This document shows positions 1 to 10,772 of a DNA stretch of 64,000 bases, one piece after another. Made by a program: the position numbers and the translations under genes. Positions within the stretch are counted from its first letter, which is position 1, and the number at the start of each line of letters is the position of its first letter. This DNA comes from Novosphingobium fluoreni (GTDB lineage: Bacteria > Pseudomonadota > Alphaproteobacteria > Sphingomonadales > Sphingomonadaceae), in assembly GCF_014196615.1 (NCBI RefSeq), contig NZ_JACIDY010000002.1, positions 496,001 to 560,000 of the forward strand. Reading direction: 5' to 3'. Below the pieces are notes generated by a model that saw only the letters and a program-made list of their open reading frames with translations, was not told where the DNA came from and ran no database searches.

Positions 1-242
1 GCGGGCTGCGCGCCGTGGCCGACTTTGAGTACGAGTATCAGATGGCCGGCATGAACCAGCAGCTGAACGCCGGCATCGAAACGGTATTCCTGATGGCTGA
101 CGTAGGCCTGCAGCCCATCGCCTCCAAGCTGGTGAAGGAAATCGCGATCTTCGGCGGAGACATTTCCAAGTTCGTCAGCCCGGCCGTGCGCGACGATGTG
201 GAGGCGCGGATCGCCCAGACCGGACGGAAAGGCGATTACTGA
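1..242 (+). CDS. coaD: Phosphopantetheine adenylyltransferase, C-terminal part (truncated by window edge)
   Basis: The reading frame is already open at the window edge (first whole codon at base 3) and stops at 240-242, so only about the last 80 residues are present. They match the C-terminal part of CoaD, which transfers AMP from ATP to 4'-phosphopantetheine in the penultimate step of coenzyme A synthesis in the cytoplasm. Recognisable family segments are the run ending NQQLNAGIETVFLMAD and the helix SKLVKEIAIFGGDISKFV. The nucleotide-binding HxGH motif would lie upstream, outside the window. The next gene on the same strand is a periplasmic cyclophilin, a common neighbour in sphingomonads. 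Identification is confident from the C-terminus alone. Confidence 0.88.
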   Translation, partial: GLRAVADFEYEYQMAGMNQQLNAGIETVFLMADVGLQPIASKLVKEIAIFGGDISKFVSPAVRDDVEARIAQTGRKGDY

Positions 243-369
243 GCGATCGCCTTCCGCCTCTTTGTTTCCGTTCATTGCCATGACAGCGGCCAGAGACTAT
301 CGCCGCGCGTGACAGTGTTCCCCTGCTGCGGCCCATCCCCCCATGGCCGCGCCTTATGAAGAGTGGCCG

Positions 370-1059
370 ATGAAAGCTCGTGTGCTTGTCCCGACGATGA
401 TGGGCATGTTGATGGGGCTGGCGCTGACCGCGTCGCCGGCGCTCGCCAAGAAGAAGGCGCCCCCACCGACGCCGGAACCAACCACGGTTTCCACCGCTGT
501 CGATTCCGATATCTCGCATGATGCGGATAACGTGCTGTTGCTGGACTTGTCGGACGGCGGGCGCGTTGCGATCCGCTTGATGCCGCAGTGGGCCCCCACC
601 CACGTTGAGCGAATCAAGACGCTGGCCCGGGAGGGCTTCTACAACGGTGTGATTTTCCACCGCGTGATCGATGGTTTCATGGCGCAGACCGGCGATCCCA
701 CGGGAACGGGTGAGGGCGGTTCCAAGCTGCCTGACCTGAAGGCGGAGTTCAACGCCGTGCCCCATCTGCGCGGCACGGTCTCGATGGCGCGCACCAACGA
801 TCCCAACAGCGCGAACAGTCAGTTCTTCATCGTTTTTTACCCCCGCTTCGCGCTTGATCACAAATACACCGTGTTCGGCCGCGTGATCTCCGGGATGCAA
901 TATGTCGACGCCATCCAGCGCGGCGAACCGCCTGCCAACCCGACCCGGGTGCTGCAGGCCTCGCTCGCCAGTGACAAGAAGGGGCCGCCGCCTGCCCCTA
1001 TCAGCGCTGCGGCACCGTCGCTCAGTGCCGACAAGCCGAGCCTCTCGCAGCCGAACTGA
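370..1059 (+). CDS. Periplasmic cyclophilin-type peptidyl-prolyl cis-trans isomerase
   Basis: Protein of 229 residues that speeds cis-trans isomerisation of proline peptide bonds, probably in the periplasm. The first 26 residues (MKARVL then a hydrophobic run ending SPALA) form a Sec signal peptide, which is why I start at ATG 370; an in-frame ATG at 343 would add nine residues before it. A Lys/Pro-rich linker follows, then the cyclophilin domain (about residues 50-200) with GFYNGVIFHRVIDGFMAQTG, the active-site Arg in FHRV, and NSANSQFFI. A low-complexity Pro/Ala tail ends the protein. It lies 19 bp before queA. The family is certain; the cellular substrate is not. Confidence 0.9.
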   Translation: MKARVLVPTMMGMLMGLALTASPALAKKKAPPPTPEPTTVSTAVDSDISHDADNVLLLDLSDGGRVAIRLMPQWAPTHVERIKTLAREGFYNGVIFHRVIDGFMAQTGDPTGTGEGGSKLPDLKAEFNAVPHLRGTVSMARTNDPNSANSQFFIVFYPRFALDHKYTVFGRVISGMQYVDAIQRGEPPANPTRVLQASLASDKKGPPPAPISAAAPSLSADKPSLSQPN

Positions 1060-1078
1060 CGCCGCTCGGCGCTGACCG

Positions 1079-2107
1079 ATGAACGTCGACCTGTTCGATT
1101 TCGAGCTGCCGAACGAGCGCATCGCTCTGCGGCCGGTGAAGCCTCGTGATGCCGCCCGGATGCTGGTGGCCGATGGCACGGCGGAGATAGCCGATCGGCA
1201 TGTGCGGGATCTTCCGCAGATGCTGCGGGCAGGCGATGTGCTGGTCTTCAACGACACGCGCGTGATCCCGGCTCAGCTGGAGGGGCAGCGGGGCGAAGCA
1301 CGGATCGGCGCGACTTTGCACAAGCGCATCGATCTGCGCCGCTGGCAGGCCTTTGTGCGAAATGCCAAGCGGCTGCGGCCCGGCGATGTCATCAGCTTCC
1401 CGGCGGGGGTTTCCGCGACGGCGGAGCAGCGGTTCGAAGATGGCAGCTGGACGCTGGCGTTTTCAGGCGATGAGCCTGTGGAAGTCTTGCTGGAGCGCGC
1501 GGGCCGCATGCCGTTGCCGCCCTACATCGCCGGCAAGCGCCCTACGGATGAAGCCGATCGCAGCGATTACCAGACCATGTTCGCCACTCGCGACGGTGCG
1601 GTGGCGGCGCCCACTGCCTCGCTCCATTTCACGCCCGACCTCGTGGAACGGCTGGACGCTGCCGGCATTGGACGTGAGACGCTGACGTTGCATGTCGGCG
1701 CGGGCACCTTCCTGCCGGTCAAAGCCGAAGACACGGCTGACCACCGCATGCACGCGGAATGGGGCCGGATCGACGCCGATACCGCCGCCCGCCTCAACGC
1801 CGTTCGACAAAAAGGCGGCCGCGTTATCGCCGTGGGCACCACCAGCTTGCGCCTGCTGGAAAGCGCGGCGCAGGACGATAAGCAGATCGCTCCGTTCGAA
1901 GGTGACACGGCGATCTTCATCACCCCGGGCTATCGCTTCCGCGCGATCGACGGCTTGATGACCAACTTCCACTTGCCCCGATCGACGCTGTTCATGCTGG
2001 TCTCGGCATTGATGGGGCGTGAGCGGATGCAGTCGATCTATGCGCATGCCATCGAGCGGGAGTATCGCTTTTACTCTTACGGTGACTCGTCGCTGTTGAT
2101 CCCTTGA
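1079..2107 (+). CDS. queA: S-adenosylmethionine:tRNA ribosyltransferase-isomerase
   Basis: QueA, 342 residues, the usual family length. It transfers and isomerises the ribosyl group of S-adenosylmethionine onto 7-aminomethyl-7-deazaguanine in the tRNA anticodon, giving epoxyqueuosine. Diagnostic stretches are the start [53 protein letters not shown] and the C-terminal [15 protein letters not shown]. The partner enzyme Tgt is encoded 2.7 kb downstream on the same strand, with an ABC exporter and a DUF481 gene between them. All these genes are closely spaced, so they may share a transcript. Confidence 0.97.
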   Translation: MNVDLFDFELPNERIALRPVKPRDAARMLVADGTAEIADRHVRDLPQMLRAGDVLVFNDTRVIPAQLEGQRGEARIGATLHKRIDLRRWQAFVRNAKRLRPGDVISFPAGVSATAEQRFEDGSWTLAFSGDEPVEVLLERAGRMPLPPYIAGKRPTDEADRSDYQTMFATRDGAVAAPTASLHFTPDLVERLDAAGIGRETLTLHVGAGTFLPVKAEDTADHRMHAEWGRIDADTAARLNAVRQKGGRVIAVGTTSLRLLESAAQDDKQIAPFEGDTAIFITPGYRFRAIDGLMTNFHLPRSTLFMLVSALMGRERMQSIYAHAIEREYRFYSYGDSSLLIP

Positions 2108-2151
2108 AAGCATGTCTTGGAACCTTCGCGGTGACCGTCCATCTACCCGCG

Positions 2152-3099
2152 ATGGAAAATATTCTTGAGATTCGCGGCCTGACGAAAACCTACAAGGGGG
2201 GCTTCACCGCGCTGAACGGTGTCGATCTGGACATCCGCAAGGGTGAGATTTTCGCACTGCTCGGGCCTAATGGCGCCGGCAAGACGACGCTGATCGGCGC
2301 GGTGTGCGGACTGGTGCGGCCGACCAGCGGCACGATCCAGGCATTCGGTGAAGACATGGGCCGCCATTGGCGTCGGCTCCGGGCCCGGATCGGCCTGGTG
2401 CCGCAGGAACTGGCGACCGACATGTTCGAGCCGGTGATGCGCTCCGTCACGCATTCGCGCGGGCTGTTCGGACTGTCGCCGGACCCGGCCCGGATCGAGG
2501 CAATCCTCAAGTCGCTCAGCTTGTGGGACAAGCGCGATACGCAGATCCGCGCCTTGTCCGGCGGTATGAAGCGCCGGGTCCTTATCGCCAAGGCCATGGC
2601 GCATGAGCCCGAACTGCTGTTCCTTGATGAGCCGACAGCCGGTGTCGATGTCGAATTGCGGCGGGATATGTGGCAGCAGATCGCCGAGATGCGCGAACGG
2701 GGCACCACCGTGATCCTGACCACGCACTACATTGAGGAGGCCGAGGAAATGGCCGATCGCGTCGGCATCATCCGACAGGGCGAAATCCTGATGGTGGATG
2801 ACAAGGACGCGATCATGAAGCGCCTGGGCCGCACGGAAGCGCATATCGTCCTGACCGAGCCGCTCTCGGCCCTGCCGGACGCATTCAGCAATTATCCCAT
2901 CACGATTTCGGACGATGGCCTGACCTTGACCTATCGCGGCGGGGACGGCGCGGGGCAGGGCAAGGCGGACGTGGCCGAGATCACCAAGGCGCTGACGCGG
3001 CAAGGCATCGACTATCAGGCGATCGATCAGCACGAGTCCAGCCTGGAGGATATTTTCGTCGACCTTGTCGAAGGCGGGCGTCAGGAGCAGATGGCATGA
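2152..3099 (+). CDS. ABC transporter ATP-binding protein
   Basis: Nucleotide-binding subunit of an ABC-2 type exporter, 315 residues from ATG 2152 (MENILEIRGLTKTY). A TTG at 2104 would add 16 residues and overlap the queA stop; the ATG fits the normal family N-terminus better. Walker A is GPNGAGKTT at about residues 38-46, followed by the signature LSGGMKRRV, Walker B LLFLDEPTAGVD and the switch His in TTHYIEEAEE. The last 90 residues form a variable C-terminal domain. The stop overlaps the permease start by ATGA, so the two subunits are translationally coupled. The substrate cannot be read from sequence; the subfamily (YadG-like) includes drug and polysaccharide exporters. Confidence 0.93.
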   Translation: MENILEIRGLTKTYKGGFTALNGVDLDIRKGEIFALLGPNGAGKTTLIGAVCGLVRPTSGTIQAFGEDMGRHWRRLRARIGLVPQELATDMFEPVMRSVTHSRGLFGLSPDPARIEAILKSLSLWDKRDTQIRALSGGMKRRVLIAKAMAHEPELLFLDEPTAGVDVELRRDMWQQIAEMRERGTTVILTTHYIEEAEEMADRVGIIRQGEILMVDDKDAIMKRLGRTEAHIVLTEPLSALPDAFSNYPITISDDGLTLTYRGGDGAGQGKADVAEITKALTRQGIDYQAIDQHESSLEDIFVDLVEGGRQEQMA

Positions 3100-3869
3100 G
3101 CCTGTTCAACGCACGCAGCGCGGGCACGATCTACAAGCAGGAATTGCTGCGGGCCTTCCGCACGGCGCTGCAGTCCATCCTGGCACCGGTGCTGACGACT
3201 TCGCTGTACTTCGTGGTGTTCGGCGCGGCGATCGGCGGACAGATGCAGCACGGAATGGACGGCGTGAATTACGGCGCTTTCATCGTGCCCGGTCTGCTAC
3301 TGCTGACCTTGCTGGGAGAAAGCACCAGCAATGCCAGCTTCGGCATCTACATGCCGCGCTTCACTGGCGCGATCTACGAACTGCTGTCCGCTCCGGTCGG
3401 CGTGGCGGAGACGCTGGCCGGCTTCGTCGGGGCTGCGGCCACCAAATCGCTGATCCTGGCGGCGATCATCCTTACCACCGCAACGCTGTTCGTGGACTAC
3501 ACGATCGTCCACCCATTCTATGCCCTGGGCTTCATACTGCTGGTTTCCGCCAGCTTCTCCTTGTTCGGTTTCATCCTGGGCATCTGGGCGGACAGCTTCG
3601 AGAAACTGTCGGTTGTGCCGATGCTGATCCTGATGCCGCTGACGTTCCTGGGCGGCACGTTCTACTCGATCGACATGTTGCCCCAACCCTGGCGCACGGT
3701 GGCGCTGGCCAATCCGGTGGTCTATCTCGTCAACGGCTTGCGTTGGACGTTCTACGGCAAGTCGGACGTATCGATCTGGCTGTCGCTGGGGCTGACACTG
3801 GCGTTCCTCGCAGCCTGCGTGGCGCTGATCGCGTTCATCTTCCGCACCGGGTGGCGCCTGCGCAACTAA
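3096..3869 (+). CDS. ABC-2 type transporter permease
   Basis: Membrane subunit of the exporter, 257 residues with about six hydrophobic segments (for example TSLYFVVFGAAIGG near residue 35 and LILMPLTFLGGTFYSIDMLP in the second half). The segment FLGGTFYSIDMLP followed by NPVVYLVNGLRW is typical of the ABC-2/YadH permease family. It begins inside the last codon of the ATPase gene (ATGA overlap), so the two proteins are probably made in equal amounts and assemble in the inner membrane. The gene for the DUF481 outer-membrane protein begins 19 bp downstream, which may point to an envelope-related role. Confidence 0.92.
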   Translation: MSLFNARSAGTIYKQELLRAFRTALQSILAPVLTTSLYFVVFGAAIGGQMQHGMDGVNYGAFIVPGLLLLTLLGESTSNASFGIYMPRFTGAIYELLSAPVGVAETLAGFVGAAATKSLILAAIILTTATLFVDYTIVHPFYALGFILLVSASFSLFGFILGIWADSFEKLSVVPMLILMPLTFLGGTFYSIDMLPQPWRTVALANPVVYLVNGLRWTFYGKSDVSIWLSLGLTLAFLAACVALIAFIFRTGWRLRN

Positions 3870-3888
3870 GCCGTTAAAGGCGCGGGAG

Positions 3889-5939
<2,051 letters not shown>

Positions 5940-6029
5940 GCACGTTTCGCTTTTCTCTCGCGATGGATCGCCGTTGACGCAGCCGCCATAGCGAGGCACC
6001 GTCTCCCCACGATTTCCGGGGGGTTTTCA

Positions 6030-8021
6030 ATGAGCAAACATGGGATTGGCGGCGCGGTCTTGCTGATGCTAATCGGCGTGGGCGGGGCAGCTTATGCCGC
6101 GACAGACGATGCGGCCACGGTGGCCGCGAAGTTCGGCGCGCTTCCGGCTGTCGAAGATATCAGCTTGTCTCCCGATGGCAGCAAGCTTGCCGTCGTAAGC
6201 CCGCTGCCAGATGGGCAGGGGCTATCCGTGGTCGACTATAGCGCAGGCGGCAAAGTCAAACCGATCGCCACGATCGAAAGCAAGGACGGCCGCATTTCCA
6301 AATGCTCATGGCCGACTTCCGAACGGATCATCTGCCGGGTCTATGGCATAGCCGATACCGGGGCGTTGCTCCTTGGCTTCACGCGGAACTTCGCGGTCAA
6401 TGCCGATGGTTCGAAGATGGTGCAATTGACGGCGCGCCAAGGCACAAACGCTTTGGGGCCGATGCAGGACGGCGGCACCTTGATCGATTGGGACCTGCCC
6501 GATCACCCCGGCCAGATCCTGGTTTCTCGTCAGTTCGTGCCGGAAGCGAGCACCGGAACGCGCCTCGCCCAGACTGGCGAGGGCCTTGGTGTAGAGATGG
6601 TCGATACCGCTTCGCTGCGGCGCGTCACGGTCGAGCGCCCGCGTCCCAGCGCAACCAGCTATATTTCTGACGGCCATGGGCAAATCCGCGTCATGGTGTC
6701 GCAGCCTATCGATGCCACTGGCAACGTGTCGAACACGATCGAGTATCTTTACCGCAAACCCGGCTCACGCGACTGGCAGCGATTGTCGACCGCCACTGCC
6801 GGCGCCCAGTCCACTTCCGGCTTTACGCCAGAGGCCGTCGATAGCGCGAAGAATGTAGCGTATGGGTTTGATAACACGGATGGCTTTGTAAAGCTCGTCA
6901 GCCTCTCGCTCGATGGTGCCAATCGCAGAGAGGACGTGTTGAGCCGCCCCGGCGTTGACGTGGATCAGCTGATCCAGATCGGTCGCAGCGAGCGCGTGGT
7001 AGGCGCCAGCTACGCGACCGATCGGCGGACGACCGAATATTTCGACCCGGCATTGAAGGCGTTAAGCGCTGCGCTGGGCAAGGCGCTTCCGGGTGCGCCC
7101 AAAGTCGACTTTCTCGACGCGACGCAAGGTGAGGACAAGCTTTTGCTGATTGCCTCGGGCGACACCAGCCCCGGGATGACCTACCTGTTCGACAAGAAGA
7201 CACGCGGGCTGGAGGAGGTTCTGCCGATCCGGCCACACTTGGAATCGGTCAGCCTCGCGCCGATGAAGTCCATCACCTTTACGGCCCAGGACGGCACCTC
7301 GATACCGGGTTATCTCACGCTGCCGATAGGCACATCAGTCAAGGGACTTCCCGCGATCGTGATGCCGCATGGTGGGCCCTCCTCGCGTGATGAGTGGGGC
7401 TTCGATTGGCTGGTGCAATTCTTCGCGGCACGCGGCTACGCCGTACTGCAGCCCAACTTCCGGGGCTCATCGGGCTATGGATCGGCTTGGTACCAGAAGA
7501 ACGGGTTTCAATCCTGGCGCACGGCGATCGGCGACGTGAACGACGCCGGACGATGGCTGGTGAAGCAGGGGATCGCGGACGGCGGCAAGCTTGCGATCGT
7601 CGGCTGGTCCTATGGGGGATATGCCGCGCTGCAAAGCGCAGCGCTGGATCCCGATCTTTTCAAGGCCATCGTCGCCGTCGCTCCGGTCACGGACCTGACG
7701 ATCCTGCGGGACGAAGCGTCGCAATACGTCAATGGCAGGCTTGTCGCTCAGTTCATCGGTACAGGGGCGCACCTGCGCGAAGGCTCACCTGCCCAGAACG
7801 CAGCGAAGATCAAGGCGCCGGTTTTGCTATTCCACGGAACCAGGGATCTCAACGTGGGCGTACGGGAGTCCCAAATCATGAATGATCGCCTGAAGAGCGC
7901 GGGCAAGCAAGTTACGTATATCGAGTTTCCCAAGCTTGACCATCAGCTGGTTAATGCAGCGGCACGTACCCGCCTCCTCAGCGAGTCAGATGCATTCCTG
8001 CGGAAATCATTCGGGATGTAG
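6030..8021 (+). CDS. S9 family prolyl oligopeptidase-type serine peptidase, secreted
   Basis: Protein of 663 residues. An N-terminal signal peptide (residues 1-24, ending AAYA) sends it to the periplasm or beyond. Residues about 30-400 form a divergent beta-propeller region (repeats such as ISLSPDGSKLAVVSP). The C-terminal alpha/beta-hydrolase domain carries the S9 signature GWSYGGYAAL with nucleophile Ser527. Asp606 in HGTRDLNVG and His638 in LDHQLV complete the likely triad. MPHGGPSSRDEWGFDWLVQF is the usual oxyanion-hole region. A poly-G Shine-Dalgarno-like stretch precedes the ATG. The gene stands alone, 90 bp after tgt. Peptide substrate range cannot be inferred. Confidence 0.93.
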   Translation: MSKHGIGGAVLLMLIGVGGAAYAATDDAATVAAKFGALPAVEDISLSPDGSKLAVVSPLPDGQGLSVVDYSAGGKVKPIATIESKDGRISKCSWPTSERIICRVYGIADTGALLLGFTRNFAVNADGSKMVQLTARQGTNALGPMQDGGTLIDWDLPDHPGQILVSRQFVPEASTGTRLAQTGEGLGVEMVDTASLRRVTVERPRPSATSYISDGHGQIRVMVSQPIDATGNVSNTIEYLYRKPGSRDWQRLSTATAGAQSTSGFTPEAVDSAKNVAYGFDNTDGFVKLVSLSLDGANRREDVLSRPGVDVDQLIQIGRSERVVGASYATDRRTTEYFDPALKALSAALGKALPGAPKVDFLDATQGEDKLLLIASGDTSPGMTYLFDKKTRGLEEVLPIRPHLESVSLAPMKSITFTAQDGTSIPGYLTLPIGTSVKGLPAIVMPHGGPSSRDEWGFDWLVQFFAARGYAVLQPNFRGSSGYGSAWYQKNGFQSWRTAIGDVNDAGRWLVKQGIADGGKLAIVGWSYGGYAALQSAALDPDLFKAIVAVAPVTDLTILRDEASQYVNGRLVAQFIGTGAHLREGSPAQNAAKIKAPVLLFHGTRDLNVGVRESQIMNDRLKSAGKQVTYIEFPKLDHQLVNAAARTRLLSESDAFLRKSFGM

Positions 8022-8033
8022 ACGCGCGCGCGA

Positions 8034-8213
8034 TTATCGCGCCATCGCGTCTAGGCCAGCCACTTCCAGCTTGGTGCCGGGATAAGCAACGAATTCGCCA
8101 CTGCGACTATCGAAGAAACCGGCGCCGATGGCGTTGGCGAAACGCTTTGCCAAGCTGAGGTCGGGATACCATTTTCCGGTGCGGTGCGGGGTGATGAAGC
8201 GATACTTAGACAT
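8034..8213 (-). CDS. Small uncharacterised protein (59 residues)
   Basis: Minus-strand ORF from ATG at 8213 to TAA at 8036-8034, encoding 59 residues beginning MSKYRFITPHRTGKWYPDL and continuing through AKRFANAIGAGFFDSRSG to a C-terminus ending GLDAMAR. Third codon positions are mostly G or C, as in neighbouring genes, and the composition is balanced (aromatic, basic and Gly residues spread evenly), unlike a chance ORF. No transmembrane segment, signal peptide or known motif is visible. It is convergent with the S9 peptidase gene (12 bp between stops). The rpsD terminator lies between it and rpsD, so it must have its own promoter in 8214-8296. I do not recognise a function. Confidence 0.65.
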   Translation of the reverse strand: MSKYRFITPHRTGKWYPDLSLAKRFANAIGAGFFDSRSGEFVAYPGTKLEVAGLDAMAR

Positions 8214-8296
8214 AGTGCCGAGTGAACGACGTTATGGGCCCGAGAGTTCCCGCCATCCGCCTGATCTGAAACGGTTTGTCGCAAACCAATCAGGTA

Positions 8297-8325
8297 CGAA
8301 AAAGGCGGCCCCGAGGGGCCGCCTT
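8297..8325 (-). terminator. Rho-independent terminator of rpsD
   Basis: A perfect 10-bp inverted repeat (arms 8302-8311 and 8316-8325, AAGGCGGCCC paired with GGGCCGCCTT) encloses a 4-nt loop. Read on the minus strand, a run of five T residues follows the stem (A run at 8299-8303 on the plus strand). It sits 28 bp after the rpsD stop codon, the position of a classic intrinsic terminator. Confidence 0.85.
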
Positions 8326-8353
8326 CATCGATTTCAGCAGAAAAAACCTCCGA

Positions 8354-8968
8354 TCAGCGCGAGTAGAACTCGACGACCAGGTTGGGTTCCATCTTCACCG
8401 GGTAAGGCACTTCGTCCAGCGTCGGAACGCGAACGAACGTGATCTTGTCGGTGCCGTCCTGCGAGATGTAATCGGGCACTTCACGCTCGGCCAGGCCCTG
8501 CGCTTCGATGATCAGCGCCATCTCCTTGGCCTTGTCGCCCAGGCTGATGATGTCACCCACGAAGACGCGGCGGCTGGCGACGTTGCACTTCACGCCGTTG
8601 ACGCGGATGTGGCCATGGCTGACGATCTGGCGTGCGGCGAAGATCGTGGGCGCGAACTTGGCGCGGTACACGATCATGTCCAGGCGCTGCTCCAGCAGGC
8701 CGATCAGGTTCTGGCCGGTATCGCCCTTCATGCGCGATGCTTCGGCGTAGGTGCGCTTGAACTGCTTCTCGGTCACGTCGCCGTAGTAGCCCTTCAGCTT
8801 CTGCTTGGCGCGAAGCTGGATGCCGTAGTCCGACACCTTGCTCTTGCGACGCTGACCGTGCTGGCCGGGGCCGTAGCTGCGACGGTTGACCGAGCTCTTG
8901 GGACGGCCCCAGATATTCTCGCCCATGCGACGATCGAGTTTATGCTTGGCGCTCTGGCGCTTCGACAT
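8354..8968 (-). CDS. rpsD: 30S ribosomal protein S4
   Basis: RpsD, 204 residues, the normal length. It is a primary 16S rRNA-binding protein that nucleates assembly of the small-subunit body. The start [21 protein letters not shown], the block [15 protein letters not shown] and the S4 RNA-binding domain ([31 protein letters not shown]) are unmistakable. The same frame stays open upstream to 9232 but the extra 88 codons do not look like protein; ATG 8968 with AAGGA upstream is the start. It is a single-gene transcript with a promoter near 9130-9157, a roughly 155-nt leader and its own terminator. The leader is long enough for S4 feedback control, which is known for S4 operons in other bacteria. 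Confidence 0.98.
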   Translation of the reverse strand: MSKRQSAKHKLDRRMGENIWGRPKSSVNRRSYGPGQHGQRRKSKVSDYGIQLRAKQKLKGYYGDVTEKQFKRTYAEASRMKGDTGQNLIGLLEQRLDMIVYRAKFAPTIFAARQIVSHGHIRVNGVKCNVASRRVFVGDIISLGDKAKEMALIIEAQGLAEREVPDYISQDGTDKITFVRVPTLDEVPYPVKMEPNLVVEFYSR

Positions 8969-9037
8969 AGGAAGTCCTTCAATTCTGCTAGCCTCGCCAC
9001 CATGGCGACGCCGATGTGTTTTCCGGATTCGCACCGC

Positions 9038-9108
9038 CCCTGTAAGGAACGCGGCCACCGCTTCACCGGAGTGCGGGGCCGAACGGACGATCCCGGTCCC
9101 TGTAAGGG
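9038..9108 (-). repeat. Direct repeat in the rpsD leader
   Basis: The 10-bp string CCCTGTAAGG occurs at 9038-9047 and again at 9098-9107, exactly 60 bp apart, inside the untranslated leader of rpsD. The second copy extends to CCCTGTAAGGG, which is itself an imperfect palindrome with a 3-nt centre. In the transcript the copies read CCUUACAGGG. They may form small hairpins or a protein-binding site. Function not known. Confidence 0.4.
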
Positions 9109-9129
9109 CGGGGTCCAAGTGAAGGCGCG

Positions 9130-9157
9130 CGTTTAGCGCCGTGCCGGGGAAAGTCAA
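9130..9157 (-). promoter_or_regulatory. Likely housekeeping promoter of rpsD
   Basis: On the minus strand, TTGACT (9157-9152) and CTAAAC (9136-9131) are separated by 15 bp; shifting the -10 one base to TAAACG gives 16 bp. This resembles the alphaproteobacterial RpoD pattern TTGAC-N16/17-CTAnAT. Transcription would start near 9123 and leave about 155 nt of untranslated leader before the rpsD ATG. Confidence 0.5.
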
Positions 9158-9207
9158 GCTGATGCCAACCCCTCGACGACGCGCGGCGTGGCGGCTAGGG
9201 CGCGCTG

Positions 9208-9522
9208 ATGCCCAATACCACGCCCCTGTCACCAGATGCCTGCAGCACCATGGCCGAAGTCCGCGCCGGGGTCGATGATCTGGACGCGAGACTGGTCGAG
9301 ATGCTGGCCACGCGGTTCGCTTACATGCGCGCTGCCGCCCGGATCAAACCTGAGCGCGGGCAAGTGCGTGACGAGCCGCGCAAGGCCGAAGTGATCGCCA
9401 ACGCACGCGCACGGGCCGAAGGGCTCGGATTGCCGGCGGACGCGGTGGCGGCGATCTGGGAGGGACTGGTGGAAGCCTCGATCGCCTATGAGCTGGACCA
9501 TTGGGACGAGCGCAGGGGTTGA
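9208..9522 (+). CDS. Chorismate mutase, AroQ type
   Basis: Protein of 104 residues with the all-helical AroQ chorismate mutase fold. The segment [23 protein letters not shown] is the first long helix, with the Arg/Asp pattern of the active site. [20 protein letters not shown] carries the Arg-Asp-x-x-Arg signature of the loop and second helix, and [17 protein letters not shown] is the C-terminal helix. It converts chorismate to prephenate for phenylalanine and tyrosine synthesis; a PchB-like isochorismate-pyruvate lyase is the alternative. It is monofunctional, with no fused dehydratase or regulatory domain. It is divergent from rpsD and has no obvious operon partner. Confidence 0.88.
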   Translation: MPNTTPLSPDACSTMAEVRAGVDDLDARLVEMLATRFAYMRAAARIKPERGQVRDEPRKAEVIANARARAEGLGLPADAVAAIWEGLVEASIAYELDHWDERRG

Positions 9523-9574
9523 TTGACCGTCCCCGCTCGCTCGAACGGACCCGCGAGCGCTAACGCAGAATCGT

Positions 9575-10300
9575 TCAACGCTCTCTTTTGTCGCGCTCCA
9601 GCGTAGTGAGGATGCCGCGGAAGGTGCGCACTTCCAGGCGGTTCCAGCCGGGCTTAGTGAGTAGATTGCGCAGGGTCAGCCGATTGGTTTCCGCCCTGGG
9701 CTGCGGCCAGAAGTAGTTCTTGGCTTCCAGCATCCGCTCGAAGTGGCCGATCAGGCCTTCCAGTTCGTCCTGCGGGGCGGGGGGCAACAGTTCCTCGACC
9801 GTGGGCTGCACCAGCGTTGCATGCTTGGACCATTCATAGGCGCACAGGATCACCGCCTGGGCCAGGTTCAGTGAACCGAACTGCGGGTTGATGGGCACCG
9901 TCAGGATCGCCCGGGCGAGGGCAACATCCTCGGTTTCGAGCCCGGACCGTTCCGGCCCGAAAACAAAGGCGGAGCGGCCCGGCGCGGTCCGGATTTCGCT
10001 GGCGGCCTGCTCGGGCGTGACGACCGGCTTGGTGACGCCGCGTTTGCGCACGGTGGTGGCATAGACGTTGGCGCAATCGGCAACGGCCTCCGCCAGCGAG
10101 CCGAACACTTGCGCCTGATCCAGCACGACATCCGCGCCAGCGGCGGCCGGTCCGGCGCTGGGGTTGGGCCATCCGTCGCGCGGCGTGACGAGGCGCATCT
10201 CGGTCAGCCCGAAGTTCAGCATGGCGCGTGCGGCCTTGCCGATATTCTCGCCCAACTGCGGCCGGACAAGCACGATGACGGGGTTTTGCGGCGCGGTCAT
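9575..10300 (-). CDS. trmJ: tRNA (cytidine/uridine-2'-O-)-methyltransferase TrmJ
   Basis: SPOUT-family RNA methyltransferase of 241 residues, likely adding a 2'-O-methyl group at tRNA position 32. Visible motifs are [20 protein letters not shown] (motif 1), [18 protein letters not shown] (motif 2) and [20 protein letters not shown] (motif 3, the SAM-binding knot). The C-terminal extension of about 80 residues, with a helical segment [14 protein letters not shown], is typical of TrmJ rather than TrmH. The start overlaps the nrdR stop by ATGA, so it is translationally coupled as last gene of the rpiB-glyA-nrdR-trmJ operon. Confidence 0.92.
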   Translation of the reverse strand: MTAPQNPVIVLVRPQLGENIGKAARAMLNFGLTEMRLVTPRDGWPNPSAGPAAAGADVVLDQAQVFGSLAEAVADCANVYATTVRKRGVTKPVVTPEQAASEIRTAPGRSAFVFGPERSGLETEDVALARAILTVPINPQFGSLNLAQAVILCAYEWSKHATLVQPTVEELLPPAPQDELEGLIGHFERMLEAKNYFWPQPRAETNRLTLRNLLTKPGWNRLEVRTFRGILTTLERDKRER

Positions 10301-10758
10301 CCGGCGCTCACCCCGCGCACGGTGCTGGCGAAGTCCGCGAAATCACTGGCCTCGCTGAAATCGCGATAGACCGAGGCGAAGCGAATGTAGGCGACGGAAT
10401 CGACTTGCCGCAGCCCTTCCATCACCATCTCCCCGATGGCGAGCGAGCTGACTTCGCTCTCACCCAAGGTCTCTACTTGTCGCTGCACGCCGGAAACCAG
10501 GCGATCGATTTTCTCGCCATCGACACTGCGCTTGCGGCAGGCGAGGCTGACGGATTGCTCGATCTTGGAACGGTCGAACGACTGGCGTGAGCCGTCGCTC
10601 TTGATCACGGTAATCTCACGCAGCTGGACGCGTTCGAACGTTGTGAACCGCGCGCCGCAGCCACCGCATTGGCGGCGGCGGCGGATCGCGCTGTTATCTT
10701 CCGTCGGTCTGCTGTCCTTGACTTGCGAATCGTCGTGGGCACAAAAAGGACAGCGCAT
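10297..10758 (-). CDS. nrdR: Transcriptional repressor NrdR
   Basis: NrdR, 153 residues, normal length. An N-terminal zinc ribbon (Cys3, Cys6, Cys31, Cys34 in [17 protein letters not shown] and [18 protein letters not shown]) is followed by an ATP-cone domain ([18 protein letters not shown] onward). It represses ribonucleotide reductase genes by sensing bound ATP or dATP at NrdR boxes. It lies 14 bp after a small membrane-protein gene and overlaps trmJ by 4 bp. The pairing with glyA upstream is common in proteobacteria. Confidence 0.97.
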   Translation of the reverse strand: MRCPFCAHDDSQVKDSRPTEDNSAIRRRRQCGGCGARFTTFERVQLREITVIKSDGSRQSFDRSKIEQSVSLACRKRSVDGEKIDRLVSGVQRQVETLGESEVSSLAIGEMVMEGLRQVDSVAYIRFASVYRDFSEASDFADFASTVRGVSAG

Positions 10759-10772
10759 TCAGTCTCGCAAAA

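Noticed and set aside
8969..9232. Open frame extending RpsD by 88 residues upstream
   Set aside because: The extension is Arg/Gly/Ala-rich without homology; a promoter, a leader repeat and the family start at 8968 show it to be untranslated.
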